Below are positions 17,568 to 25,194 of a stretch of DNA of 33,354 nucleotides, in pieces. Position 1 is the stretch's first letter. Each line of letters starts with the position of its first letter. A program made the translations under genes and the position numbers. The notes below the pieces were generated by a model. That model ran no database searches, was not told the DNA's origin, and worked only from the letters and a program-made list of their open reading frames with translations. Source of the stretch: Cyclobacteriaceae bacterium (lineage in GTDB: Bacteria > Bacteroidota > Bacteroidia > Cytophagales > Cyclobacteriaceae); contig JAKLJG010000018.1 of assembly GCA_023151255.1 (NCBI GenBank), positions 12,277 through 45,630 on the forward strand, read 5' to 3'.

Positions 17568-17602
17568 AAAAAGAAAGGGCTGTTTGAAAAAACAACCCTT
17601 TC
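17566..17602 (-). terminator. Intrinsic terminator of the minus-strand lipoprotein gene
   Basis: GAAAGGGCTGTT (17573-17584) pairs with AACAACCCTTTC (17591-17602) with one C-A mismatch. Read on the minus strand, seven T follow at once (17572-17566). On the plus strand no T run follows, so termination of the symporter gene by this hairpin would be weak. Confidence 0.75.
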
Positions 17603-17623
17603 CGTATTGAATATCAACTTAAA

Positions 17624-18373
17624 TTAATACGTGCGCTTTGCACTCCATGTACCGCTGCCTTCACCATCAGCCCAGGTACCGCTCATCGAGTTACCGTTTA
17701 TTGTACCGGTAAATTCCATATCGTCAGTACCATCACCATCCACATCGCAATCGCAAACCAGTGTATTTCCATTCAAGTCACCATCCAGTTCAGCCTCATC
17801 ATCTGCTGAGCCGCCATTGGGGCGGGCCAAGGCTTTCCATTCATCGCCTACAACTAAAAAATTGATGATACCGGAGTCTGAGCCGGAGAAGGTTCCCTCA
17901 AAGCACCGCACCAGTTCAGAGGATTTTTCCTTAACAAGAATGAAGGATACATCAGGATGGCCAGGTATTTCTATACCGAAAAATCCGAATTCGGTACCCG
18001 TGGTATTGGTGTAAAATCCAACGGTAGCAAGACCACCGGTAACTGCCCCGGTGAAATATCCCTGAAACCCAACATCCGGATTATATGTTTGCTCAGTTTC
18101 CAAATCATAGGTTTCACCATCCAGATTTAATGTTAATGTGATGACGCCATCGCCAAGGTTATCGAGGTTAACTTTAATGAAACCGGATGAACCTATAAGT
18201 ACACCTTTGTAAACCCCTTTGCCGCTGGTGTCGTTATCAGGGTTTGCTTCCGGTGTGGTTACAAAAGAGGGTCCTGACTCATCATCGCCACAACCCGTGT
18301 AAACAAGTAGTGATAGTAATAAAAACAACGATGAAATTTTTGTTCGCATAAGGTTTAAAATTTGGTTTAACAT
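17624..18373 (-). CDS. Secreted lipoprotein with calcium-loop-like motif, function unknown
   Basis: The 249-residue protein has a lipoprotein signal peptide with Cys28 in VYTGC, followed at once by GDDE; acidic residues right after the cysteine are a surface-export signal in Bacteroidota lipoproteins. A second ATG at 18349 (MRTKISSLFLLL) would give a more usual signal peptide, and either start is possible. The mature part is a Gly/Thr/Asp-rich beta-type protein. Near the end it holds DVDGDGTDD, a calcium-binding loop of the EF-hand/thrombospondin-3 kind, followed by FTGTINGNSMSGTW, resembling small beta-repeat units of secreted proteins. I cannot name a family. It is a single-gene transcript with its own promoter candidate and terminator. 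Confidence 0.82.
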   Translation of the reverse strand: MLNQILNLMRTKISSLFLLLSLLVYTGCGDDESGPSFVTTPEANPDNDTSGKGVYKGVLIGSSGFIKVNLDNLGDGVITLTLNLDGETYDLETEQTYNPDVGFQGYFTGAVTGGLATVGFYTNTTGTEFGFFGIEIPGHPDVSFILVKEKSSELVRCFEGTFSGSDSGIINFLVVGDEWKALARPNGGSADDEAELDGDLNGNTLVCDCDVDGDGTDDMEFTGTINGNSMSGTWADGEGSGTWSAKRTY

Positions 18374-18400
18374 TTATGGTCGTCCATCCTGCCAATTACT

Positions 18401-18430
18401 CAAAAGTAACCCCGTAGCCCGCTGGCCAAT
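18401..18430 (-). promoter_or_regulatory. Candidate Bacteroidota-type promoter of the lipoprotein gene
   Basis: On the minus strand TTG (18429-18427) lies 18 bases before TACTTTTG (18408-18401), a perfect TAnnTTTG match. The implied transcript start near 18394 gives a leader of about 20 bases to the ATG at 18373 or about 45 to the one at 18349. Confidence 0.6.
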
Positions 18431-18485
18431 GGTTGCAATCGGGAAAACTACTTGTAAATCAGGGGGTAAGGGTAACGCGGATTGA

Positions 18486-19940
18486 TTATTTTTTAAAATA
18501 ATCAACTGCAGTCGGCTTATCTGCTTTATTAAGCGGGTACTCAAATAAACCGTTTTCTTTAATTGCTTCTTCTACCTTGTGCGGTACAAACTTTTCCCAG
18601 CCGGGTTCGCCCTTTTTAATCATGGCCAGCACGTTATCGCTAATGATGTGGAGGTTATTCACGTTGGCATCGTCAATATCTTCAAGCTTGTTGTTGTCCA
18701 TCAGGTAGCGGAACAGGTTTTTAAGATTTTTTGGAAGCGTATGTTCAAAATCGCGGAGGGTGAACAATTTACCTGTTTCATTAATCAGAGCCGGATAAAT
18801 GTACAGCTTAACATTTGTACCGAATAATGAAGCAAAGCACTCAAGAATACCACCCCGGATATTGACATAGGTGCGTTCATCAAATACTTTCTGTAAGGCG
18901 TTAATACCCATAACGATGCCGATTTTCTTTCCTTTGGTAATGCGCGAGAGGTAATCCATCAACCTGTAGTATTCAAAGTAATTTGAAATCAGCACGTTCT
19001 GTCCCAGCGAACAGAGTATATCAGCGCGGTTCAGAAAATCACGTTCATCAATGGCGCCATCAGGACCCAGGTCGTTCAAGGTAAGTTCGGTGAGGAGTAC
19101 CATTTTAGAACGATCAACATCCGGCTCATTCTTAAAATGCCTGCGCGAGGTAAGCAGCATATCCACGTTAACATGGGTAGGCGGACGAAATCTTCCGCGC
19201 AAAACCAGTACATTCTTTTTATACAATTCATCCGATGGCTGCATCACCTCTCCGTCAGGGCCAAACATGGCGGCACGGGTAAGGCCGTTCTTCACCAGCT
19301 TCAGTGCCATCAAGCGGTTATCCACATGTTTAAAATCCGGACCCGTAATGCGAAACATGTCAATCTCTATCCTGCGGGTACTCAACCCGTCCATTAAGGC
19401 CATCAGAATCTGCTCCGGGTCAGTGTAGAAAGAGCAGGCGTAAATCATATTAACCCCAACAATGCCTAATGCCAGTTGCTGCTGTATCGAATCGTTATCA
19501 TGCATCTTCACATGGATGATGCAATCATTAGGTTCAGCTTCCGGGCGCAACTGGAAGCGCAAGCCCATCCAGCCATGTGCCTGGTTGGTACGCTCGAAGT
19601 TCAAAACCTCAACCGTATCGGCAAAGGCAAAAAAGCGGGTATCATTAACCCGGTGGGGCAAGCGCTCGGGCAGTAGTTCGTACTCATGGTCAAGCATTTT
19701 AAAAAGCCGCTCCTCGCACACATAGCGCTCGCAATAGCCGTAAATGGCATCACTGAATTTCATGTCGTAAGCGCTGATAGTTTTAGCAATGGTACCGGAG
19801 GCGCCACCTGCCTTAAAGAAGTTTGCGGCTACTTCCTGCCCTGCCCCGATTTCGGCAAAGGCTCCGTAAATGTCTTTTCTCAGATTGATGCGGAGGGCTT
19901 TCTCCTGCGTGGTTAGTTTCCTGAATTCATCCATATCCAA
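18486..19940 (-). CDS. Conserved protein of unknown function
   Basis: The 484-residue protein is soluble, with no signal or membrane helix. Its N-terminal part has a striking glycine-rich segment, GAFAEIGAGQEVAANFF then GGASGTIAKTISAYDMKFSD (about 25-65), and the middle has LALGIVGVNMIYACSFY. I recall long, well-conserved homologues in Bacteroidota that databases label nicotinate-nucleotide adenylyltransferase or even TonB receptor, but I see neither a nucleotidyl-transferase HxGH motif nor a receptor barrel. I therefore leave the function open. The strong conservation I remember suggests an enzyme or a core cellular role. It is a single minus-strand gene, divergent from the NSS transporter with 128 bases between the start codons. 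Confidence 0.85.
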   Translation of the reverse strand: MDMDEFRKLTTQEKALRINLRKDIYGAFAEIGAGQEVAANFFKAGGASGTIAKTISAYDMKFSDAIYGYCERYVCEERLFKMLDHEYELLPERLPHRVNDTRFFAFADTVEVLNFERTNQAHGWMGLRFQLRPEAEPNDCIIHVKMHDNDSIQQQLALGIVGVNMIYACSFYTDPEQILMALMDGLSTRRIEIDMFRITGPDFKHVDNRLMALKLVKNGLTRAAMFGPDGEVMQPSDELYKKNVLVLRGRFRPPTHVNVDMLLTSRRHFKNEPDVDRSKMVLLTELTLNDLGPDGAIDERDFLNRADILCSLGQNVLISNYFEYYRLMDYLSRITKGKKIGIVMGINALQKVFDERTYVNIRGGILECFASLFGTNVKLYIYPALINETGKLFTLRDFEHTLPKNLKNLFRYLMDNNKLEDIDDANVNNLHIISDNVLAMIKKGEPGWEKFVPHKVEEAIKENGLFEYPLNKADKPTAVDYFKK

Positions 19941-19949
19941 CTGCGACAG

Positions 19950-19980
19950 TAAAAGTAAATCAATTAATCAGGCCATCAAA
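19950..19980 (-). promoter_or_regulatory. Candidate promoter of the 18486-19940 gene
   Basis: On the minus strand TTTG (19980-19977) is followed after 19 bases by TACTTTTA (19957-19950), seven of eight to consensus. The implied transcript start would be only a few bases before the ATG at 19940, so the message would be nearly leaderless or the real translation start may be the second Met. Confidence 0.35.
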
Positions 19981-20015
19981 AGGCTATACAAAGTTTACTG
20001 TATAAGTAACCCATT

Positions 20016-20046
20016 TTTGATAATTAAGGTTTAAGGTCTATTTTTC
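20016..20046 (+). promoter_or_regulatory. Candidate promoter of the NSS transporter gene
   Basis: TTTG (20016-20019) is followed after 19 bases by TATTTTTC (20039-20046), seven of eight to the TAnnTTTG consensus. The leader to the ATG at 20069 would be about 16 bases. Confidence 0.5.
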
Positions 20047-20068
20047 GAAATTCAACCCCCTTCACTGC

Positions 20069-21445
20069 ATGGAGTTACGTGGCAATTTTACAAGTCGGAT
20101 AGGATTTATACTGGCCGCTGCGGGTTCGGCCGTTGGGCTTGGCAATATCTGGCGGTTCCCCTATCTGGCTGGCCAAAATGGTGGTGCGGCTTTTTTGCTT
20201 ATCTATTTAATCTTCATCTTCTTGCTTTGCTTCCCGGTACTGGTTGGCGAAATCGCTATCGGTCGTTCGGCCGGGCGCGATGCCTACGGGTCGTACAGCC
20301 TGTTAGGGGGCAAACGTTGGGGTTACCTGGGTATATTCGGCATACTGGCCGGTATCTTTATACTTTCCTTTTATAACGTGGTGGCCGGCTGGGCGTTTGG
20401 CTATTTTCTGGAGATATCATTCGGCAACCTGCTGGGCGAACCGGATTTTGGAAAATTCTTTGGCAATTATGTTAATGACATCAGCGACAACCTCTGGTTT
20501 TCACTTGGTTTTATGGTTATCACAGCCCTGATCGTGTCACGGGGCATTCAAAAAGGTGTTGAAGCAGCCAACAAAATCATGATGCCGGCACTTTATACTA
20601 TTCTAATCCTGCTCATACTCTACAGCCTAACCTTACCCAACGCCTGGGCCGGTGTACGGTTTTACCTGGTACCCGAACTGAATGAAATTAATTCGCAAAC
20701 TATTTATGACGGCCTTAAACAAGCCTTCTTCTCGCTCTCGCTGGGAATGGGGTGCCTCATAACTTATGGTTCGTATGTTGGCAAAACCCAAAACATAATT
20801 AAATCGGCTGCCATTATCTCAGTGGCCGATGCAATGGTGGCTTTTCTGGCTGGATTTATGATTTTCCCGATGGTCTTTTCACAAAACATTTCACCAACGG
20901 AAGGACCTGCCTTAGTCTTTATTGTGCTACCCGATGTATTCAGGGATATGGGGCCGTTGCTCGGACGAATTATTGGTGGCTCGTTCTTTCTGTTACTATG
21001 TTTTGCTGCGCTTACCTCTACCATTTCATTACTGGAAGTACCAACCACCTACGTGGTTGACCAGCTGAAATTCAGGCGCACACGCGTGGTTTGGTTTCTG
21101 GCATTACTCATTTTTATACTGGGCTTACCCACCATGTTTAGCCAGGGCATGATACCCGCGTTAAATAAACTTCCGTTTTACCTTAACCGCGACTGGCTGT
21201 CGTTTGTATCGGATATGTGCGACATCAGTTTAACCGTGGGGGGCTGCCTGATGTGCATTTTCATCGTCAGGCAATGGAAGATTCATAACATGGATGCAGA
21301 ACTGGTTAACGGAAACCCCGGTTATATGAATTCATTTATGCGGAAGTACCTGCATGTTATGATAACCTGGGTTTGCCCGGTACTTTTAGGCGGACTATCG
21401 GTATTGATAATTGACCGGTATTTTGGTCTGGGCGTGTTCTTTTAG
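20069..21445 (+). CDS. Sodium-dependent transporter of the neurotransmitter:sodium symporter (NSS/SNF) family
   Basis: The 458-residue protein has 11-12 membrane helices and the family hallmark in helix 1, GFILAAAGSAVGLGNIWRFP, which forms the sodium and substrate site in LeuT-type carriers. Helix 6 shows the unwound-helix region AFFSLSLGMGCLITYGSY. Bacterial members import amino acids such as leucine, tryptophan or tyrosine with sodium; the substrate here is not predictable. Length is standard for bacterial NSS proteins. The last four bases overlap the last four of the opposing TerB-fold gene. Confidence 0.96.
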   Translation: MELRGNFTSRIGFILAAAGSAVGLGNIWRFPYLAGQNGGAAFLLIYLIFIFLLCFPVLVGEIAIGRSAGRDAYGSYSLLGGKRWGYLGIFGILAGIFILSFYNVVAGWAFGYFLEISFGNLLGEPDFGKFFGNYVNDISDNLWFSLGFMVITALIVSRGIQKGVEAANKIMMPALYTILILLILYSLTLPNAWAGVRFYLVPELNEINSQTIYDGLKQAFFSLSLGMGCLITYGSYVGKTQNIIKSAAIISVADAMVAFLAGFMIFPMVFSQNISPTEGPALVFIVLPDVFRDMGPLLGRIIGGSFFLLLCFAALTSTISLLEVPTTYVVDQLKFRRTRVVWFLALLIFILGLPTMFSQGMIPALNKLPFYLNRDWLSFVSDMCDISLTVGGCLMCIFIVRQWKIHNMDAELVNGNPGYMNSFMRKYLHVMITWVCPVLLGGLSVLIIDRYFGLGVFF

Positions 21446-21885
21446 CTTTTCTTCTTACTAAGATATTTTTCCTGTGCTTCGCGTTTTATTTCGACCCACT
21501 CATCGGGCGGTGGCGGGGTTCCGTTTTCGAATACCCGGAGCAGCCAGAGCACAATTTCCTTTTTCATCCCAAACCGTTTGGCTACATCCTGGCAAAATTC
21601 AATTTCTCTTTCCTCAACCTTTTCATCTGCATACACCATCAGAATAAGATCGTATAGCAGGTTCATCCGATCATTGAAATTATCAGGAATGTTCAATTCA
21701 AATTTCTCTTTGCTGTCAACCAGGTTTTTTACCTGCCACTCTTTAAGTCCGTACCGTTGCCCGATTTTGTAAAGTAACTCAACTTCTTTTTTATGCATGT
21801 GCCCATCGGCATTGGCTAAGGCCAGCAGGTTACGGATATGATTTTTTTTGTACGACAGGTACTGGTGTTCGAAGAAACCGATCAT
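21442..21885 (-). CDS. TerB-like domain protein
   Basis: The 147-residue protein is a single all-helical domain of the TerB (tellurite-resistance/DjlA N-terminal) type. The two typical acidic metal-loop motifs are ANADGHMHKKEVELLYKIG (about 24-42) and VYADEKVEEREIEFC (about 84-98). TerB folds are thought to bind calcium or other metals and to act as membrane-near scaffolds in stress and phage responses. No other ter gene, TerC or DnaJ partner lies nearby, so the role cannot be fixed. The tail KKKS is basic. Confidence 0.85.
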   Translation of the reverse strand: MIGFFEHQYLSYKKNHIRNLLALANADGHMHKKEVELLYKIGQRYGLKEWQVKNLVDSKEKFELNIPDNFNDRMNLLYDLILMVYADEKVEEREIEFCQDVAKRFGMKKEIVLWLLRVFENGTPPPPDEWVEIKREAQEKYLSKKKS

Positions 21886-21950
21886 AAAGGTGAATGTGTT
21901 AGAAACTGACCTTCAAAAGTATCAAACAAATCCTTAAAGCCCAATTGCAG

Positions 21951-23051
21951 TTAGTCAACCCAATCGGCTACGAACAGGTTGGTATCGCGGGTGCCGTTGT
22001 TATTACGGTTGCTTGAAAAAATAATTCGCTTCCCGTCAGGCGAAAACATGGGAAAGGAGTCGAATACCTTATCGTAAGTAATTTGTTCTAAGCCCGTGCC
22101 GTCTTCATTAATCATAAAAAGATTAAACTGGAAGCCCCGCTGGCTGTGATGGTTCGAACTGAATATGATCTTTTTCCCTGAAGGATGATAAAAAGGCGCC
22201 CAGTTGGCTTTACCCAGGTTGGTAACTTGTTTTAATCCGGAACCATCGGCATTGCAAACAAAAATTTCCATGGCTGTAGGTGCCACCAGCCCCTGTTTTA
22301 AATAATCGAGGTATTCTTGCTTTTCTTCAGTTGTTTTAGGGCGCGAGGCGCGAAACACGATTTTAGATCCATCGGGTGAAAAAAATGCTCCGCCATCATA
22401 GCCAAGCTCGTGGGTAATTTGCTTAACACCCGAACCGTCAATGTTCATCACGTACAAATCAAGGTCACCGTTTCTCATCGAGGTAAACACTATCTTATCG
22501 CCTTGAGGTGAAACCGTAGCTTCGGCATCATAGCCTGGTGTTGAAGTCAGTTGCTTTTTTATCTTTCCTTTCAGGTCTGAAACGAAAACATCATAGGTAT
22601 CATAGATTGGCCATAAGTATTTGCCGCCCGGAGTTCGCCCGGGCTCTGGCGGGCAGGCTTTGTTGCCCAGGTGTGTTGAAGCATAAAGTATTCGTTTGTC
22701 GCCCGGAAGAAAATAAGAACAGGTGGTGCGACCTAAGCCTGTGCTGATTAACGGTGGCTTTTTACCTGGCGGCAGAATGGGGCCGTCAACATTAAGGTAA
22801 AAAATCTGATCACACTCAAGGCCCCATGCCTTGTTGTTGGATTGAAAGGCGACCATTTTGCCGTTAAAACTCCAATAGGCTTCGGCATTATCGCCACCAA
22901 AGGTAAGCTGACGCAGATTTTTCAGGTGCGTTTCCTGCGGATACCGTAATGAATCAATGGGGATTTTAATAAAGGCAATCGTGTAATCAGTAAACGACAA
23001 ACTGAGCACCAAAACAACAAGCAGAAGGAAAACAGAATAAATGCGCTTCAT
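21951..23051 (-). CDS. Secreted PD40/TolB-type beta-propeller protein
   Basis: The 366-residue protein starts with a signal sequence or anchor (about 4-28) and then consists of WD40-like PD40 repeats, seen as SPQGDKIVFTSMRNGDLDLY, FSPDGSKIVFRAS, YHPSGKKIIFSSN and FSPDGKRIIFSSNRN. Five or six blades can be counted, so it is likely a single six-bladed propeller like the C-terminal domain of TolB. No TolB N-terminal domain and no Pal or Tol genes are present, so TolB itself is unlikely. Such propellers often bind peptides or belong to peptidases, but no peptidase domain is fused. It lies 61 bases after fadD on the same strand and has its own promoter-like element. Confidence 0.9.
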   Translation of the reverse strand: MKRIYSVFLLLVVLVLSLSFTDYTIAFIKIPIDSLRYPQETHLKNLRQLTFGGDNAEAYWSFNGKMVAFQSNNKAWGLECDQIFYLNVDGPILPPGKKPPLISTGLGRTTCSYFLPGDKRILYASTHLGNKACPPEPGRTPGGKYLWPIYDTYDVFVSDLKGKIKKQLTSTPGYDAEATVSPQGDKIVFTSMRNGDLDLYVMNIDGSGVKQITHELGYDGGAFFSPDGSKIVFRASRPKTTEEKQEYLDYLKQGLVAPTAMEIFVCNADGSGLKQVTNLGKANWAPFYHPSGKKIIFSSNHHSQRGFQFNLFMINEDGTGLEQITYDKVFDSFPMFSPDGKRIIFSSNRNNNGTRDTNLFVADWVD

Positions 23052-23064
23052 ACCAAAAATTTGG

Positions 23065-23072
23065 CAAAAATA
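23065..23072 (-). promoter_or_regulatory. Candidate -7 promoter element of the PD40 gene
   Basis: TATTTTTG on the minus strand is a perfect TAnnTTTG match, with TTC in place of TTTG about 17 bases upstream. The leader to the ATG at 23051 would be very short. Confidence 0.35.
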
Positions 23073-23112
23073 GGTTCTTTTATGCCAGCGAATATATCCT
23101 TATATGAAATAA

Positions 23113-24792
23113 TTATGCCGCCTGTGAAGAAGTTTCTTCACGCAGCAACCTGCGAATAATTTTACCTACGTTGGATTTGGGCAACTCTGTTCTGAATACA
23201 AAGTAGCGGGGTACTTTATAGTTTGTCAGGTTTTTATGGCAGTACTCTTTGAGTTCCTCTTCGGTAAGGCTTTGATCGCGCTTAACCACAAACGCTTTAA
23301 TAACTTCGCCTGAACGTTCATCCGGCACGCCAATGGCCGCTACTTCCAGCACTTTGGGATGGGCAGCAATGATATTTTCGATTTCGTTGGGATATACATT
23401 GAAGCCGGAAACTTTGATCATATCTTTTTTCCGGTCAACGATTTTGAAAAAGCCCTGCTCGTCCATCAGGCCAATGTCTCCTGTTTTGAACCACCCGCCC
23501 GGATAGAACACATCCGAATTGTCCTTTTCCCAATAACCCGAAAACACCTGCGGACCTCTTGCACAAATTTCACCGGTTTGCCCTTGCGGCAGTTGGTTGC
23601 CATTATCATCGAAGATGGCCACCTCGGTACTTGGCATAGGCAAGCCGATGGTGCCCAGTTTGTGCGTTCCATCCAGCGGATTGCAGCACAACACAGGCGA
23701 AGTTTCGCTAAGACCGTACCCTTCAACCAATGGTTTACCGGTAACCTGCTCCCATTTCTTTGCCACCACATCCTGAACGGCCATGCCACCACCAACAGCA
23801 CCTTTAAGTTTCGAGAAGTCGAGATTTTTGAAATCCGGGTTATTCAACAAGCCATTGAATAGTGTATTCACTCCGGTAATTATGGTGAACTTATGTTTCC
23901 TAAGTTCTTTTATAAATCCGGGTATATCGCGGGGGTTAGTAATCAACACGTTTTTAGCACCAACACTCAGTTTTAAAATACCATTTACAGTAAGGGCAAA
24001 TATGTGGTACATGGGGATGGCCGTAATAATAATATCCTGTTCATCTGATTGCCGATGGTACGGCTTAAACCATTGCGTAATCATGGAGTTGTGCGCTACC
24101 AGGTTGGCGTGTGTTAACGCTGCTCCTTTTGAAAGCCCGGTGGTACCACCGGTATATTGCAACACGGCCACATCGGTAAGCGAAAATGTTGGTTTGGTGA
24201 ATGAAAGCGCTGCACCTTTTTTAAGAGCTGAATTGAATGAAACAGCGCCCGGCAGGTGGTAAGCAGGAACCATCTTCTTTACACGTTTAACAACAAAATT
24301 TACCAAAGCACCTTTAAGGCCGCCAAGCATATCGCCCAATTCAGTAATAATAATATGCTTTATTGGTGTGTTATGAATGATCTGCTGCAGGTTATTGGCG
24401 AAGTTGGCTACGATAACAATAGCCTTGGCACCGGCATCTTTAAACTGGTGCTCCATTTCGCGTGGTGTATAGAGCGGATTGGTATTGACAACAATTAGTC
24501 CGGCACGAAGCGCACCGATAAAAGCCACAGGAAACTGGAGCAGGTTAGGCATTTGAATGGCGATGCGATCGCCTTTCTGAAGCCCCAGTGATTGAAGATA
24601 GGCCGCAAAATCCTTCGAAAGTTTATCAACCTGGGCAAAGGTTAATTGCTTACCCATGTTTTCGTACGCAACCCGGTTGCTATACTTTTTAAAAGCATCC
24701 TCAAACAACTCAATAATCGAGTTGTAATCATACAGATTGATTTCAGCAGGAACACCGGTCGGGTAATTTTTTATCCAGGGAAAGTCTTTCAT
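23113..24792 (-). CDS. fadD: Long-chain fatty-acid-CoA ligase
   Basis: The 559-residue enzyme activates fatty acids to acyl-CoA through an acyl-adenylate, using ATP and CoA at the inner face of the membrane. The adenylate-forming motifs are complete: YTGGTTGLSKGAALTH (ATP loop), EGYGLSETSPV, GWFKTGDIG, the hinge region DRKKDMIKVSGFNVYPNEIE and the C-terminal catalytic Lys in PKSNVGKIIRR. The length and the N-terminal KNYPTGVPAEINL match FadD of E. coli type. Its products are ligands for the acyl-CoA-binding protein at 7090. A promoter element lies 38 bases upstream. Confidence 0.96.
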   Translation of the reverse strand: MKDFPWIKNYPTGVPAEINLYDYNSIIELFEDAFKKYSNRVAYENMGKQLTFAQVDKLSKDFAAYLQSLGLQKGDRIAIQMPNLLQFPVAFIGALRAGLIVVNTNPLYTPREMEHQFKDAGAKAIVIVANFANNLQQIIHNTPIKHIIITELGDMLGGLKGALVNFVVKRVKKMVPAYHLPGAVSFNSALKKGAALSFTKPTFSLTDVAVLQYTGGTTGLSKGAALTHANLVAHNSMITQWFKPYHRQSDEQDIIITAIPMYHIFALTVNGILKLSVGAKNVLITNPRDIPGFIKELRKHKFTIITGVNTLFNGLLNNPDFKNLDFSKLKGAVGGGMAVQDVVAKKWEQVTGKPLVEGYGLSETSPVLCCNPLDGTHKLGTIGLPMPSTEVAIFDDNGNQLPQGQTGEICARGPQVFSGYWEKDNSDVFYPGGWFKTGDIGLMDEQGFFKIVDRKKDMIKVSGFNVYPNEIENIIAAHPKVLEVAAIGVPDERSGEVIKAFVVKRDQSLTEEELKEYCHKNLTNYKVPRYFVFRTELPKSNVGKIIRRLLREETSSQAA

Positions 24793-24829
24793 GGTTGAAG
24801 CAGGTTTTAGCCAAACAACTGTTTGTTTC

Positions 24830-24837
24830 CAAATATA
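24830..24837 (-). promoter_or_regulatory. Candidate -7 promoter element of fadD
   Basis: TATATTTG on the minus strand matches TAnnTTTG perfectly, with an implied leader of about 31 bases to the ATG at 24792. No TTTG stands at the expected upstream distance, where the arm of the preceding terminator lies instead, so activation by a regulator is conceivable. Confidence 0.4.
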
Positions 24838-24848
24838 GGCATCGCAAC

Positions 24849-24878
24849 AAAAAAGTCCTGACCGTTGGTCAGGACTTT
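24849..24878 (-). terminator. Intrinsic terminator of the tRNA-like RNA
   Basis: AAAGTCCTGACC (24852-24863) and GGTCAGGACTTT (24867-24878) form a perfect 12-bp stem with a three-base loop. Read on the minus strand the stem ends in six T (24854-24849). It lies 25 bases after the CCA end of the tRNA-like gene and before fadD, so it must terminate that RNA; no other gene could use it. Confidence 0.9.
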
Positions 24879-24903
24879 ACCCTAAATAATAACCGCGAAA
24901 AAG

Positions 24904-25072
24904 TGGCTGTAGAGGGAGGGCTCGAACCTCCACGGGGAAGTTAGCTACAGAACAACCAGTGGTGGTCAACCCCTGTCTGCCACAATACCTGCGGCAGGCT
25001 ATATCCTGCGTTTATCCTTGACTCCCCACCCCCGAGACAGGAGGGCTTGTCTGCCAATTTCAACACCCTACA
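24904..25072 (-). tRNA. Class II tRNA-like RNA with an 84-nt insertion in the variable arm
   Basis: Read on the minus strand, the 169 bases fold as a complete tRNA. The acceptor stem is TGTAGGG (25072-25066) with CTCTACA (24914-24908), six Watson-Crick pairs and one G-U. Then come T8 and G9, and a three-pair D stem TTG/CAA with loop AAATTGGCAGA, as in leucine tRNAs. The anticodon stem is CCCTC/GGGGG with loop CTGTCTC, so the anticodon would be GTC. The variable stem is GGGGA (25027-25023) with TCCCC (24938-24934), the T arm is GGAGG-TTCGAGC-CCTCC (24931-24915), and the end is G73 and encoded CCA (24904-24906). T8-A14 and A15-T48 tertiary pairs are possible. The 84 bases at 24939-25022 form the variable-arm loop; without them the RNA is 85 nt, the usual class II length. 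Position 37 is T, which is unusual. A strong terminator follows. Whether it is charged and works in translation, is a regulatory RNA, or is a decaying gene cannot be told from the sequence. Confidence 0.7.
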
Positions 25073-25194
25073 GTGTAAAATCGTTGACAAAGAGAAGAAT
25101 GGCTATGTTTTTGTTCAAGATAATGGTATATTTTTTACAATATTTTTAGTTAAATTGTTTTATAGTAAATATTTTTCAATTAAAATAGGGATTA

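Noticed and set aside
21951-23051. Calling the PD40 protein TolB
   Set aside because: The N-terminal TolB domain and all other Tol-Pal genes are missing; only the propeller is seen.
24939-25022. Reading the insertion as a group I intron
   Set aside because: It is only 84 nt, lies in the variable arm instead of the anticodon loop, and shows no intron core elements.
24904-25072. Reading the tRNA-like RNA as a tmRNA
   Set aside because: It has a full D stem and anticodon arm, is far shorter than a tmRNA, lacks the tmRNA 5' consensus and has no tag reading frame.
25100-25194. AT-rich stretch as a replication origin
   Set aside because: There are no DnaA-box clusters and no dnaA, dnaN or other origin genes; it is simply the upstream region of the Lrp gene.
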